Shown: in pieces, positions 1-8,518 of the stretch
Numbering within the stretch: the stretch's first letter is position 1
Layout of the letters: each line of letters opens with the position of its first letter
From: Floccifex porci
Lineage (GTDB): Bacteria > Bacillota_I > Bacilli_A > Erysipelotrichales > Erysipelotrichaceae
NCBI RefSeq assembly: GCF_009696175.1
Contig: NZ_VUMM01000010.1
Span: forward strand, 1-57,303
DNA: 57,303 nucleotides
Reading direction: 5' to 3'
Notes under the pieces: generated by a model
Told to the model about the DNA's origin: nothing
Database searches by the model: none
What the model saw: the letters and a program-made list of their open reading frames with translations, nothing else
Translations under genes and position numbers: made by a program

Positions 1-80
1 ACTCCTGGTGGATCGTGAATGTATTCACCATTTCGATATTTAAGTACGCATTCTAATTTAAATTCTTTTGTATATTTCAT
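1..80 (-). CDS. IS3-family transposase OrfA, N-terminal fragment (partial)
   Basis: Reading leftwards from the ATG at 78-80, the sequence encodes a protein beginning MKYTKEFKLECVLKY, which resembles the start of the small helix-turn-helix OrfA proteins of IS3-family elements. OrfA binds the element ends and normally fuses to OrfB by frameshifting to make the transposase. Only about 26 codons are inside the window. A GGAGG ribosome binding site lies just upstream (89-94), inside a hairpin described separately. The family call rests on a short N-terminus, so it is moderate. Confidence 0.6.
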   Translation of the reverse strand, partial: MKYTKEFKLECVLKYRNGEYIHDPPG

Positions 81-118
81 AATAAAAACCTCCAAAGTTG
101 TTGGTACAACTTTAGAGG
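81..118 (-). terminator. Hairpin with T-run that also holds the transposase ribosome binding site
   Basis: On the minus strand positions 118-106 pair with 101-89 (13 bp including one G-U pair, 4-nt loop), followed by TTTTTATT and then the OrfA start codon. The 3' arm contains the GGAGG of the transposase. An RNA reading in from outside should either terminate here or hide the ribosome binding site, a known way for insertion sequences to avoid activation by host transcription. Confidence 0.65.
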
Positions 119-147
119 TTCACTACACTTTTCCTGATTTTTTTTGT

Positions 148-153
148 TACAAT
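148..153 (+). promoter_or_regulatory. Possible -10 element for the DUF2974 gene
   Basis: TACAAT ends 6 bases before the ATG at 160. If it is the -10, the transcript would start at or next to the start codon and be leaderless. No convincing -35 and no Shine-Dalgarno sequence are seen. Confidence 0.35.
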
Positions 154-159
154 ATAGAT

Positions 160-1221
160 ATGAATTTAATTGATTATGTAATACAGAACGGACAATTCAC
201 AATGGAGGAACTGTCTTTTAATGAAATTGATGCAGCAATCTTTTCTTATTTAACCTATTTAAACTGGGAAGGAATTGATTTAGATATTGAAAGTCAGATG
301 ATTCCTTTTTACCATTTACAGTCCTATATACCGATATTGTGTAATATTCCAAAATATCCCGATCAGTTTTATCTATTAATTGTCACTATGTTAAACAGTA
401 TTCGTTTTGGAAATGTTAAAGTTGGTTTCTTTCAATCAATTCTGGATCAGGAAGTGGATGAACAATTCGCAGCCATTGTTTTTACAAATGAAAAAAATAT
501 TTTCAATATTTGTTTTAGAGGAACGGATACGTCTATTATTGGATGGAAAGAAGATTTCAACATGCTGTTTAACCGGCATGTTTCTGGTCAGATCAGTGCT
601 TTACATTATTTTCGTTCTTTAAAATTTCCTTATTATCAGTATCGTTTAATGGGACATTCAAAAGGTGCTAATCTGGCAACTTATTGTGCCATTCAATGTC
701 AAGATCTTTCAAATTGTGTCGGCATCTATAATTTTGATGGACCTGGATTTATTGAAGAAATTCCTTTTGAAAAAATATCCGATATTTATCATAAGTATGT
801 TCCTCAATGTTCGATAATCGGTTTAATTTTAGATTCTTCTGATTCTTTTAAAATTGTAGAAAGTGATGAAAATTTTTTAAAACAACATGATTTATTCGCA
901 TGGAATATAGAAGAAAATCATTTTATAAAAAAGGAAGAATTGGATTCACTTGCTTCTTTTTTTCAGAAAAGCGGAAATTTATGGTTATCAAAAGCATCTG
1001 TTGATCAGCGAAAAGTATTTATTGAATCTTTTTATGAATTGATTCAAAAAGAGAATATTGAAAACATTCATCAATTTCAGTTTACTCATATTCAGAATAT
1101 TCTAAAAGGATATCAGGATTTTGATAAGCCAACAAAAGATATCATTCACCAGGTAATAAAAATCATAATTCAGTCCAACTTAAAAGAAACAAAAATCCAG
1201 TTAAAAAAGCGTAAGAAATAA
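160..1221 (+). CDS. DUF2974 (Mbeg1-like) alpha/beta-hydrolase-fold protein
   Basis: A 353-residue protein beginning MNLIDYVIQNGQFT, like DUF2974 lipase-like proteins of Firmicutes. The start at 160 is chosen because the family begins with this MxLIDY-type segment; the upstream in-frame extension reads through insertion-sequence end DNA. The motif MGHSKGAN places a candidate nucleophile at Ser167 in a GHSxG elbow, and FRGTD lies upstream at the position expected for the oxyanion region. Substrate is unknown; the fold predicts an esterase or lipase acting in the cytoplasm, since no signal peptide is visible. It stands alone, convergent with proC. Its promoter region abuts the end of the IS3-type element, so its expression may have been altered by that insertion. 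Confidence 0.8.
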   Translation: MNLIDYVIQNGQFTMEELSFNEIDAAIFSYLTYLNWEGIDLDIESQMIPFYHLQSYIPILCNIPKYPDQFYLLIVTMLNSIRFGNVKVGFFQSILDQEVDEQFAAIVFTNEKNIFNICFRGTDTSIIGWKEDFNMLFNRHVSGQISALHYFRSLKFPYYQYRLMGHSKGANLATYCAIQCQDLSNCVGIYNFDGPGFIEEIPFEKISDIYHKYVPQCSIIGLILDSSDSFKIVESDENFLKQHDLFAWNIEENHFIKKEELDSLASFFQKSGNLWLSKASVDQRKVFIESFYELIQKENIENIHQFQFTHIQNILKGYQDFDKPTKDIIHQVIKIIIQSNLKETKIQLKKRKK

Positions 1222-1224
1222 ACT

Positions 1225-2025
1225 TTATTTCATACGCTTTGATTTTTCATAACAGGCATCCATTGCCTGAATAATTGAGGAACGAAATCCTGTTTCTTCT
1301 AATTTACCGACCGCTTCTATGGTTGTTCCTGATGGAGAACATACCGCATCTTTTAACTGACCAGGATGCTGGTGTGTTTCCAAAACCATTTTACTGGCTC
1401 CATATACTGCCTGAGATGCGAATACATAAGCCTGTTTTCTGGGCATTCCCTGTTTTACTGCTGCATCTGCCATAGCTTCAATCATCATATAAACATATGC
1501 AGGTGAACTTCCGCTGACAGCTGTTACGGCATCCATCAGCTCTTCCTTTACTACTTCCACTTTTCCAAAACCTGAAAAGATTTTTAAAATTTCTTCTTTT
1601 TCTACTTCTTCAATCAAATCATTAAAACTGACTGCACTCATCGCCTCTAATACTAAAGCAGGAGTATTAGGCATTGCCTTAACCACTTTTACCTTTTTTT
1701 CAAAAGCATTTTCAACCTGTTCAATGCTCTTTCCTGCTGCAATACAGACAACAATTACATCTTTCTTTATATCCTCTTTAATCTGAGAAATTACAGATTC
1801 ATATACATAAGGTTTAACCGATAAGATCAGTATATCGACTTTCTGAACCATTTCAATCACATTTGTTGTTGTATTGACATTGTATTCTTTTACTTTATCA
1901 AAATTATTTTCATGATGATCACAGACATAGATTCGATCTGATGGAACAATTTCAGCTTTTACAATTCCAGAAATCATGGCACTTCCCATATTTCCACATC
2001 CAATAAAACCAATATTTTTATTCAT
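1225..2025 (-). CDS. proC: Pyrroline-5-carboxylate reductase
   Basis: A 266-residue protein that reduces pyrroline-5-carboxylate to proline with NAD(P)H, the last step of proline synthesis. The Rossmann nucleotide-binding motif GCGNMG is at residues 9-14. The C-terminal half has the SGSSPAYVYMM helix and the CSPSGTT motif of the proline/substrate site. Length matches the family. The start at 2025 follows AGGAG; the longer reading frame upstream has no ribosome binding site. It is divergent from the chromate-type transporter genes and convergent with the DUF2974 gene, with only 3 bases between their stops. Confidence 0.95.
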   Translation of the reverse strand: MNKNIGFIGCGNMGSAMISGIVKAEIVPSDRIYVCDHHENNFDKVKEYNVNTTTNVIEMVQKVDILILSVKPYVYESVISQIKEDIKKDVIVVCIAAGKSIEQVENAFEKKVKVVKAMPNTPALVLEAMSAVSFNDLIEEVEKEEILKIFSGFGKVEVVKEELMDAVTAVSGSSPAYVYMMIEAMADAAVKQGMPRKQAYVFASQAVYGASKMVLETHQHPGQLKDAVCSPSGTTIEAVGKLEETGFRSSIIQAMDACYEKSKRMK

Positions 2026-2085
2026 ATGTATCACTCCTATAATGTATAATTCTACAATAAAAGGAAACAAATGTCTTTAATTCAT

Positions 2086-2113
2086 TTGAAAGAACCTCTT
2101 ATTGATGTAAAAT
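2086..2113 (+). promoter_or_regulatory. Promoter for the chromate-type transporter pair
   Basis: TTGAAA (2086-2091), 16-bp spacer, TAAAAT (2108-2113), with TG just before the -10. It lies 22 bases before the first gene. Confidence 0.45.
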
Positions 2114-2135
2114 TGTTTTGGAAAGAAGGAAAAAT

Positions 2136-2687
2136 ATGAAAATATATATAGAATTGTTTCTTACATTTGCCAAAATTGGAGCCTTTACCTTTGGTGGGGG
2201 ATATGCGATGCTCCCTATGCTTCAAAAAGAAGTAGTGGATAAAAAACATTGGGCAACCGATGAAGAAATCATGGATTATTATGCAGTGGGACAATGTACC
2301 CCTGGTGTAATCTTTGTCAATACTGCTACTTTTATTGGATATTATCAGAAAGGAATAATTGGCGGCATTATTGCCACTTTAGGAGTTGTCTTTCCCAGTA
2401 TTGTGATTATTTCTTTAATTGCTTCTATATTACAGAATTTTGCGGATATTGAAATTGTACAGCATGCTTTACATGGAATTCGTATTGCGGTCTGTATACT
2501 GGTATTGAATGCAACCTTAAAATTATTTAAAACAGGTGTTAAAGATCTGACTGGCATTATCATTTTTATTTTATCTCTGGTTTTAACTTATACATCTATC
2601 GTCCCTACCATTGTGATTGTAATACTCAGTGCAATCACTGGAATTCTTTTTTCTTATATTAAAATGAAGAAAGGAGGATCCAAATGA
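2136..2687 (+). CDS. Chromate transporter family protein, first half-size subunit
   Basis: A 183-residue hydrophobic protein of the CHR family (chromate/anion transport). The N-terminus carries the typical FTFGGGYAMLPML segment and then QCTPGVIFVNTATFIG, a signature of one CHR half-domain. Several membrane helices follow. ATG at 2136 has AGAAGGA in front of it; the upstream TTG is less likely. Half-size CHR proteins usually occur as adjacent pairs working together, and the partner follows with a 4-base ATGA overlap. The real substrate in gut Firmicutes is not established, so chromate export is a family name rather than a demonstrated role. Confidence 0.88.
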   Translation: MKIYIELFLTFAKIGAFTFGGGYAMLPMLQKEVVDKKHWATDEEIMDYYAVGQCTPGVIFVNTATFIGYYQKGIIGGIIATLGVVFPSIVIISLIASILQNFADIEIVQHALHGIRIAVCILVLNATLKLFKTGVKDLTGIIIFILSLVLTYTSIVPTIVIVILSAITGILFSYIKMKKGGSK

Positions 2688-3244
2688 GTTTACAATTAAT
2701 ATTTCAATTAATCATCGCATTTTTTAAAACAGGATTGTTTGCCTTAGGCGGAGGATTGGCTACCATTCCATTTTTATATGAAATGATCAAAGATTATGGA
2801 TGGTTCACAAAAGATATGCTGATGAATATGATTGCCGTATCGGAATCCACTCCAGGTCCTATGGGAGTCAATATGGCTACTTATGTTGGATTTCATACCA
2901 CGAATTCTGTAATTGGTGGTATTGTTACAACTTTATCTTTAGTGGCTCCCAGCATTATCATCATTTGTATTGTGGCACATTTTCTACAGAAATTTAAAAA
3001 CAGTCACTGGGTACAGGATGCTTTTTATGGATTAAGACCAGCGGTCTGTGCCATGATTGCCTCAGCTGGACTTGGTATACTGGTTGTAGCCGTTTTTAAC
3101 AATGGAGAAATCTCCTGGGATATTAATTTCTTAAATATAATTTTACTGATTGTTATGTATTTATTCTGCAGAAAATTTAATAAACTTCATCCAATTTTTA
3201 TCGTGTGTATCTGTGCATGTTTAGGAATTGTATTTCAATTATAA
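2684..3244 (+). CDS. Chromate transporter family protein, second half-size subunit
   Basis: A 186-residue membrane protein homologous to the preceding gene: LFALGGGLATIPFL near the N-terminus and STPGPMGVNMATYVG correspond to the first subunit's GGG and TPG motifs. It starts inside the stop of its partner, behind a strong AAGGAGG site, which indicates translational coupling and roughly equal synthesis of the two halves. Together they give one full CHR transporter. The two halves diverge strongly from each other, as expected for pairs with opposite membrane topology. Confidence 0.88.
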   Translation: MSLQLIFQLIIAFFKTGLFALGGGLATIPFLYEMIKDYGWFTKDMLMNMIAVSESTPGPMGVNMATYVGFHTTNSVIGGIVTTLSLVAPSIIIICIVAHFLQKFKNSHWVQDAFYGLRPAVCAMIASAGLGILVVAVFNNGEISWDINFLNIILLIVMYLFCRKFNKLHPIFIVCICACLGIVFQL

Positions 3245-3262
3245 AAGGGGACATTGTCCCCT
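3241..3262 (-). terminator. Terminator of the pepT/malic enzyme/patatin gene run
   Basis: On the minus strand AGGGGAC pairs with GTCCCCT around a 3-nt loop (3246-3262) and is followed by TTTTAT. It sits directly after the patatin-like gene. Confidence 0.7.
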
Positions 3263-4114
3263 CTACTCCATTTCTAAAAAGGCTTTGATTTCATCTAAAC
3301 GATCTAATGTTTCCTGATAGCCTAAATTAAACCATGGTTCCAATTTATTCCGATCGGTTGTATATCTGGAAATCCCCATATCTTTGGATGGACGAAGAAC
3401 TAAAGCACTTCCCTCTTTTTCCATTTTTTCAATCAATTCCCATTGTTCGTTATAACGAAGATGACGATCTTTCAGATCCTGGGTAATTATTGGATCGTGA
3501 TACACCCGATTGGCCAGCCAGATCTGGTAACCAGGAGCAGGTTTTCTGACATAACCTACTTCTTTACAGGAAATAACCAGATGTTTCTTATAGCCCAATT
3601 CAATGCTTCTTTCAATTGGAATCATGACTCGAAGACCAGCATCCATATATAAACTGTCCAGAAATTTATATGGACGACACAACAACAATAAAGCACAACT
3701 GGCCTTGGTCAACGTATTGTCATCATCAATATAAGTCTGATCATAATATTCAATTTCATGCGTTTTTAAATTATAAACGCCTTCTTCCATACGAGTTGGC
3801 GAATTTAATAACGCTTCTTTATCCAATGGTGCCAATCGTTCAATTAATGCATTGGTAGATTCCAATCCAAACATATTTCTTTCTTTTAAGAAAGGACGAA
3901 TCCCTACCGCATCTTTACTGGATATAGAATCAATTCCAGTCACTTCCAGACGCTTTGACTGACCTGAAGCATAGGCCAGTAAGAATTCAGCTCCTGCTGA
4001 AATTCCCACACCATAATTGGCATAAATTCCATTATCCAGAAGACATTTTAAAACTCCTCCTGAATAAGCCGTTTTGGTTCCTCCACCTTCTATTACGACT
4101 GAAAACTCTACCAT
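3263..4114 (-). CDS. Patatin-like phospholipase family protein
   Basis: A 283-residue protein of the patatin family (YjjU-like), predicted acyl hydrolase with a Ser-Asp dyad. The oxyanion stretch GGGTKTAYSGG is at residues 10-20. The nucleophile elbow GISAG is at 37-41 with Ser39. The DAG near 158-160 fits the catalytic Asp of the D-G/A motif. No signal peptide or membrane segment is visible, so it should act inside the cell, possibly on membrane lipids. It overlaps the end of the malic enzyme gene by 7 bases and is probably cotranscribed with it. The natural substrate cannot be read from the sequence. Confidence 0.88.
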   Translation of the reverse strand: MVEFSVVIEGGGTKTAYSGGVLKCLLDNGIYANYGVGISAGAEFLLAYASGQSKRLEVTGIDSISSKDAVGIRPFLKERNMFGLESTNALIERLAPLDKEALLNSPTRMEEGVYNLKTHEIEYYDQTYIDDDNTLTKASCALLLLCRPYKFLDSLYMDAGLRVMIPIERSIELGYKKHLVISCKEVGYVRKPAPGYQIWLANRVYHDPIITQDLKDRHLRYNEQWELIEKMEKEGSALVLRPSKDMGISRYTTDRNKLEPWFNLGYQETLDRLDEIKAFLEME

Positions 4115-5274
4115 TTTCGTACCACTCCTGTTTCTACTGCAGCTTGTGCAACTGCTTTTGAAACCACATCTGCCACTCCTTCTTTTAATGGTGAAACAAT
4201 GATGTTTTCTGGATTTAATTCTTCTTCTGGTATTAAAGAAGCAATCGCATATACGGCTGCCTGCTTCATTGCATCATTGATACAAGTTGCCTGCACCTGC
4301 AACGCACCTTTAAATATACCTGGAAAAGCCAGTACATTATTGATCTGATTTGGATGATCGCTTCTTCCTGTACCAATGATATAGGCTCCTGCTTCTTTAG
4401 CCAGTTCTGGTTCAATTTCTGGAACTGGATTGGCCATTGCGAATACGATTGGCTTATCATTCATTGACTGAATCATTTCTTTAGAAACAATATGTCCTGC
4501 AGAAACACCAATAAATACATCGGCATTTTTCATTGCATCTTTTAAAGTTCCTTTTCGATTTTCTTCATTTAAAGAATCAATCAAATCTCTTTGTCCACTT
4601 GTTAACTTGTCTTCTTTATTCAAAATTCCCTGAATATCACATAAAATGACATTTCCCAGTTTCATTTTTAGAATTAATTTAGCAATGGCACATCCTGCAC
4701 TTCCTGCTCCATTGATGACAATGGTTGGATGATCTTTCTTTACAATTTTCAATGCATTGATCAATGCAGAACTGACCACAATGGCGGTTCCGTGCTGGTC
4801 ATCATGAAATACAGGAATGTTCATTTTTTCCTGCAGTCTTCTTTCCACTTCAAAACATCTTGGAGCTGCAATATCTTCCAGATTGATCCCTCCAAAAGTA
4901 GGTTCTAAAGAAGAAATGATTTCAACCAGTGCATCAGTATCCTGTGTATTCAAACAGATAGGAAAGGCATCTACATTCGCCAATGCTTTAAACAATGCAC
5001 ATTTCCCTTCCATTACAGGCATTCCTGCTTCCGGTCCAATGTTTCCCAGACCCAAAACTGCCGATCCATCACTGATAACGGCTACCAGATTCTGTCTTCC
5101 TGTATATATATAACTGTTTCTTTTATCCTTTTTTATTTCCAGGCAGGGAGCAGCCACTCCTGGTGTATAACAGGTTGACAAATCCTCTCTGGTTTCAATT
5201 TTCATCTTTGTCTGAATGTCAAGTTTTCCTTTCCATTCTTTGTGTTTTTCTAAAGCTAATTTAGAATAATCCAT
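4108..5274 (-). CDS. NAD(P)-dependent malic enzyme
   Basis: A 388-residue short-form malic enzyme, which decarboxylates malate to pyruvate. The N-terminal malic domain includes YTPGVAAPCLEI and VFHDDQHGTAIV, holding metal and substrate residues. The C-terminal NAD domain has the GAGSAGCAIA Rossmann motif. There is no phosphotransacetylase-like extension as in MaeB. The ATG at 5274 is preferred over an upstream GTG because GAGGTGAG sits at normal spacing before it and overlaps the GTG. Cofactor choice (NAD or NADP) is not certain from sequence alone. It lies between pepT upstream and the patatin-like gene downstream. Confidence 0.92.
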   Translation of the reverse strand: MDYSKLALEKHKEWKGKLDIQTKMKIETREDLSTCYTPGVAAPCLEIKKDKRNSYIYTGRQNLVAVISDGSAVLGLGNIGPEAGMPVMEGKCALFKALANVDAFPICLNTQDTDALVEIISSLEPTFGGINLEDIAAPRCFEVERRLQEKMNIPVFHDDQHGTAIVVSSALINALKIVKKDHPTIVINGAGSAGCAIAKLILKMKLGNVILCDIQGILNKEDKLTSGQRDLIDSLNEENRKGTLKDAMKNADVFIGVSAGHIVSKEMIQSMNDKPIVFAMANPVPEIEPELAKEAGAYIIGTGRSDHPNQINNVLAFPGIFKGALQVQATCINDAMKQAAVYAIASLIPEEELNPENIIVSPLKEGVADVVSKAVAQAAVETGVVRKW

Positions 5275-5327
5275 TTTTCTCACCTCATAGACACTATTTT
5301 ACAAAAAACAGAAAAGAAAATAAATAA

Positions 5328-6521
5328 TTAATCACAAATAATATTTTTAACAATTCTAACCATTGTTTCCATTTGTTGAATGCTGGCAAATTCATATCGA
5401 CCATGATGGTTGTAAGAACCCGTTCCCAGATTTGGACATGGCAATCCTCTCTTTGTCAGATTGGCTCCATCGGTACCTCCACGAACTGGTGTGGATCTAC
5501 TTTGATATCCTTCTTTATCAATGGCCTTTTTTGCCTTTTCAATACAGGTTGTATCTTTAATATAATTGGCCATATTATAATACTGATCTTCTATTTCAAT
5601 GGTAAATCGATTTCCATATTTTTCATTAAAATACGATACCATTTTTTTCATATACTGTTTACGGTTTTCAAATGTATTCAGGTCATGATCACGAATAATA
5701 TAATCGATAGTGGCCAGATCCACATTTGATTTTACATTTGTGACATGATAGAACCCTTCATAATTTTCTGTACATTGTGGAGTTTCAATCGATGGCATAT
5801 TCATCATAAATTCACTTGCCAGTAAACTGGCATTTACCATTCTTCCTTTGGCTTCTCCTGGATGGATACTTGTTCCATGAATGGAAATCTTTGCATGAGC
5901 TGCATTAAAGGTTTCATAATCCACCTGATCAATATCTGCACCATCAATCGTATAGGCAAAATCGACATTGAATCGATCTAAATCAAAATGATCGGTTCCT
6001 TTTCCAACTTCTTCATCACAGGTAAAAGCAAACATTAACTTTCCATGTTCAACTGGATTTTGAATGATGTCTTCCATAACCTGCATAAGAATGGCTACCC
6101 CTGCTTTATCATCTCCACCTAATAAAGTGGTTCCATCCGTTACAATAAGATCATCCCCAATCACTTTCTTTAAATTTTTAAATTCTTCAGGATTCATCTT
6201 ATATTCATCATTTAAAAAAATAGTTTGTCCCTGATAATTCTTTATAATCTGTGGCTTTACATCTTTTCCAGATATTTCCGTTGCGGTATCCATATGCGCT
6301 AAAAAACCAATCGATGGTTTATTATCACAAGTCGCATGAATCGTTACATATACAATTCCAGATGAATCCATATATACATGATCGGCATTCATCTTTTCAC
6401 ATTCTTCTTTTAATTCTTTTCCTAAAATCAATTGTTTAGATGTACTGGGTACACAATCGGAATTCTCATCGGATTGTGTATCAAAAGATACATATTTTAA
6501 AAATTTATCAATTACACTCAT
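5328..6521 (-). CDS. pepT: Peptidase T (tripeptidase)
   Basis: A 397-residue M20-family zinc aminotripeptidase that releases the N-terminal residue from tripeptides in the cytoplasm. The metal-site motifs are in order: IGFLAHMDT near residue 75, GGDDKAG near 140 and TCDEEVGKGTDHFD near 175. The C-terminal part has RGGTDGANLTKRG, conserved in PepT. Length is standard. An AGAGGGA site precedes the ATG. It follows the pyrophosphatase gene by 10 bases and is probably in the same transcript. Confidence 0.95.
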   Translation of the reverse strand: MSVIDKFLKYVSFDTQSDENSDCVPSTSKQLILGKELKEECEKMNADHVYMDSSGIVYVTIHATCDNKPSIGFLAHMDTATEISGKDVKPQIIKNYQGQTIFLNDEYKMNPEEFKNLKKVIGDDLIVTDGTTLLGGDDKAGVAILMQVMEDIIQNPVEHGKLMFAFTCDEEVGKGTDHFDLDRFNVDFAYTIDGADIDQVDYETFNAAHAKISIHGTSIHPGEAKGRMVNASLLASEFMMNMPSIETPQCTENYEGFYHVTNVKSNVDLATIDYIIRDHDLNTFENRKQYMKKMVSYFNEKYGNRFTIEIEDQYYNMANYIKDTTCIEKAKKAIDKEGYQSRSTPVRGGTDGANLTKRGLPCPNLGTGSYNHHGRYEFASIQQMETMVRIVKNIICD

Positions 6522-6531
6522 TTTATTCCCT

Positions 6532-8130
6532 CTATTCTAATTCACTGGCAATACAAGGTACAATCTGTTTCTTTCTGGAAACATAGCCTCTTTGTGTAAA
6601 TCGTTCAATAGCCGTTGCCATCTTATTGGACAGATCTCCTACATATAAAAATTTAGATCCTTTTCCTTCAATATTTGTAAAGACCATTAATAAGAAATTA
6701 TAATTGTATTTCTTATTTTCACTTTCCATATATTTTAAAAATTCTTCTTCGATTTCATTTACATCCTCTAAATTATAAGTAAATACCTGTGATACAGCGA
6801 TATGTTCTCCCGCTAACATATATTCTTTTACATCATTATATAAAATGTCTTTAAATTCTTTTCCTTTAATAGTAGCTGTATTTGAGAACAATTCAGAAGC
6901 CATTTCATCGGTATTTAATTGATATTGTTCACATATATCTTCGGCAACCATTTTATCAATTTGTGTACACGTTGGAGAATTAAAATTTAATGTATCCGAA
7001 ATCATACCATACAACAGCAGCTGAGCTGCCTTGATAGACATTTTGATGTTGGCTTCTTTATACATTAAAGCAACAATTGTGCAGGTAGATCCTACAATCA
7101 TATTGCGGAAAGAAATAGGAGTGGAAGTTTCTATATCTCCAATTCGATGATGATCCACAATTTCAACAATTTCCCCGTGTTCAATATCGGATATACTTTG
7201 TTTCTTTTCATTATGATCCACTAAAATAAATTTTTTCTTTTCCGATTTTAACAAATGATAACGAGAAACTGAACCAACTAATTTTCCCTGATTGGTTACA
7301 GGATAAGAAGAATGTCTTGTCTTCAGCATTTCTCTTTCCACATCTTCCAGATATTCATTTCGATTAAAAGAAACTACATCTTTGCTGGAAGTCATAATAG
7401 TTTTAATAGGTATAGCACGATAGATCATCTGAATAATTTTCATAATATTATAAGGTGTGGTAATCATCGTTACCCCTTTATCTTTCGCAATTGACATAAT
7501 CAGAGCATCTGGTACATAGTTTTCCGCAATCACGATAACAGCACATCCTTTTGCGATGCATTTAAACATCGCATCTTCGCTATCGCCTAAAACCATAATA
7601 GCCCCAGTCAAATCTCGATCCATCATTTTTTTATCTGCAATACGAACATATCCTGTACGATCCAGATTTCCTTCAAATAAAATTTCTCCACGTACACTAT
7701 CGGCTAAATTTTCAATGGTTGCATGCTGCAAGAGACTGGCTGTGGCATGAAGATCCTGCATCTGGATACGAGCCATTTCCCAGACAGTTGCCAGCCCAAT
7801 ATAATTATCCTGATCATCACTTACATATAGTGTTTTTACATTTACTTCCTGAGAATATTCCCAGCTTTTACGAATGATCGTATTCTGATTGACAATTCGA
7901 GCCTCGTCAATTTCAATTTCAGACAACATTAATTTGGCGGTTGAGATGTATTCAGGAGAATCCAATTCCAGCTTATTTAAGATAAAAGCAGTTTCTGGAT
8001 TGATTCTTCCTAAACGACCCGCAACAGCATTCACTCCCTGTTTCTGTTTTAATTCAGCTAAAGCCAATGCAGAACAGATGGAATCCGAATCTGGATTTTT
8101 ATGCCCAATGATATATATAGGTAAACTCAT
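6532..8130 (-). CDS. Manganese-dependent inorganic pyrophosphatase with CBS and DRTGG domains
   Basis: A 532-residue regulated family II pyrophosphatase that hydrolyses PPi to phosphate. The DHH catalytic domain is split: the first part has GHKNPDSDS at residues 9-17, and the second has VDHHRIGD around 325, followed by a DHHA2 domain. Between them lie a CBS domain, a DRTGG domain (around residues 160-230) and a second CBS domain ending with SYPVTNQGKLVG. In characterised relatives CBS-PPases are inhibited by AMP/ADP, and forms with DRTGG can be activated by diadenosine polyphosphates. That regulation is inferred here. CGGAGGA precedes the ATG. Confidence 0.93.
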   Translation of the reverse strand: MSLPIYIIGHKNPDSDSICSALALAELKQKQGVNAVAGRLGRINPETAFILNKLELDSPEYISTAKLMLSEIEIDEARIVNQNTIIRKSWEYSQEVNVKTLYVSDDQDNYIGLATVWEMARIQMQDLHATASLLQHATIENLADSVRGEILFEGNLDRTGYVRIADKKMMDRDLTGAIMVLGDSEDAMFKCIAKGCAVIVIAENYVPDALIMSIAKDKGVTMITTPYNIMKIIQMIYRAIPIKTIMTSSKDVVSFNRNEYLEDVEREMLKTRHSSYPVTNQGKLVGSVSRYHLLKSEKKKFILVDHNEKKQSISDIEHGEIVEIVDHHRIGDIETSTPISFRNMIVGSTCTIVALMYKEANIKMSIKAAQLLLYGMISDTLNFNSPTCTQIDKMVAEDICEQYQLNTDEMASELFSNTATIKGKEFKDILYNDVKEYMLAGEHIAVSQVFTYNLEDVNEIEEEFLKYMESENKKYNYNFLLMVFTNIEGKGSKFLYVGDLSNKMATAIERFTQRGYVSRKKQIVPCIASELE

Positions 8131-8157
8131 TATTGTATCCTCCGTATATATAATTAT

Positions 8158-8184
8158 AACAAAAAAAGCATCAATTGATGCTTA
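8158..8184 (-). terminator. Terminator of the HU gene
   Basis: The perfect palindrome AGCATCAATTGATGCT (8167-8182) is followed on the minus strand by seven T. It overlaps the HU stop codon. Confidence 0.8.
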
Positions 8185-8463
8185 TTTTACAGAATCTTTT
8201 AATGATTTTGATGCTTTAAAACGGATAGATTTTGAAGGTTTAATTTCAATTTCTTCTTTTGTCAAAGGATTGATTCCTTTACGACCCGCATTTTCTGTTA
8301 TATAAAATTTTCCAAACTGATAAATATCCACAGTATTGTTTTCTTTTAATGCCTCCTGAATGCTTTCAAAAAGCACATCCACGCATTCTTTTGCGGCTTT
8401 TTTTGTTAAATCTGTTTTTTCAGATAAAGCGTTCACTAAATAATCTTTTTTTAAAATAGCCAT
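8182..8463 (-). CDS. hup: HU family DNA-binding protein
   Basis: A 93-residue nucleoid protein that binds and bends DNA as a dimer. The N-terminal helix pair (ILKKDYLVNALSEKT) and the beta-arm region are typical of HU. The usual arm-tip GRNP is GINP here, with the proline that intercalates DNA still present. It has a very strong TAAGGAGG site 7 bases before the ATG and its own terminator, as expected for an abundant protein. It is likely transcribed alone or from the end of the maf transcript. Confidence 0.95.
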   Translation of the reverse strand: MAILKKDYLVNALSEKTDLTKKAAKECVDVLFESIQEALKENNTVDIYQFGKFYITENAGRKGINPLTKEEIEIKPSKSIRFKASKSLKDSVK

Positions 8464-8518
8464 AAAAATACCTCCTTAGCATGCACAAAATAATAACATC
8501 ATCTCTAAATGAATGCAA

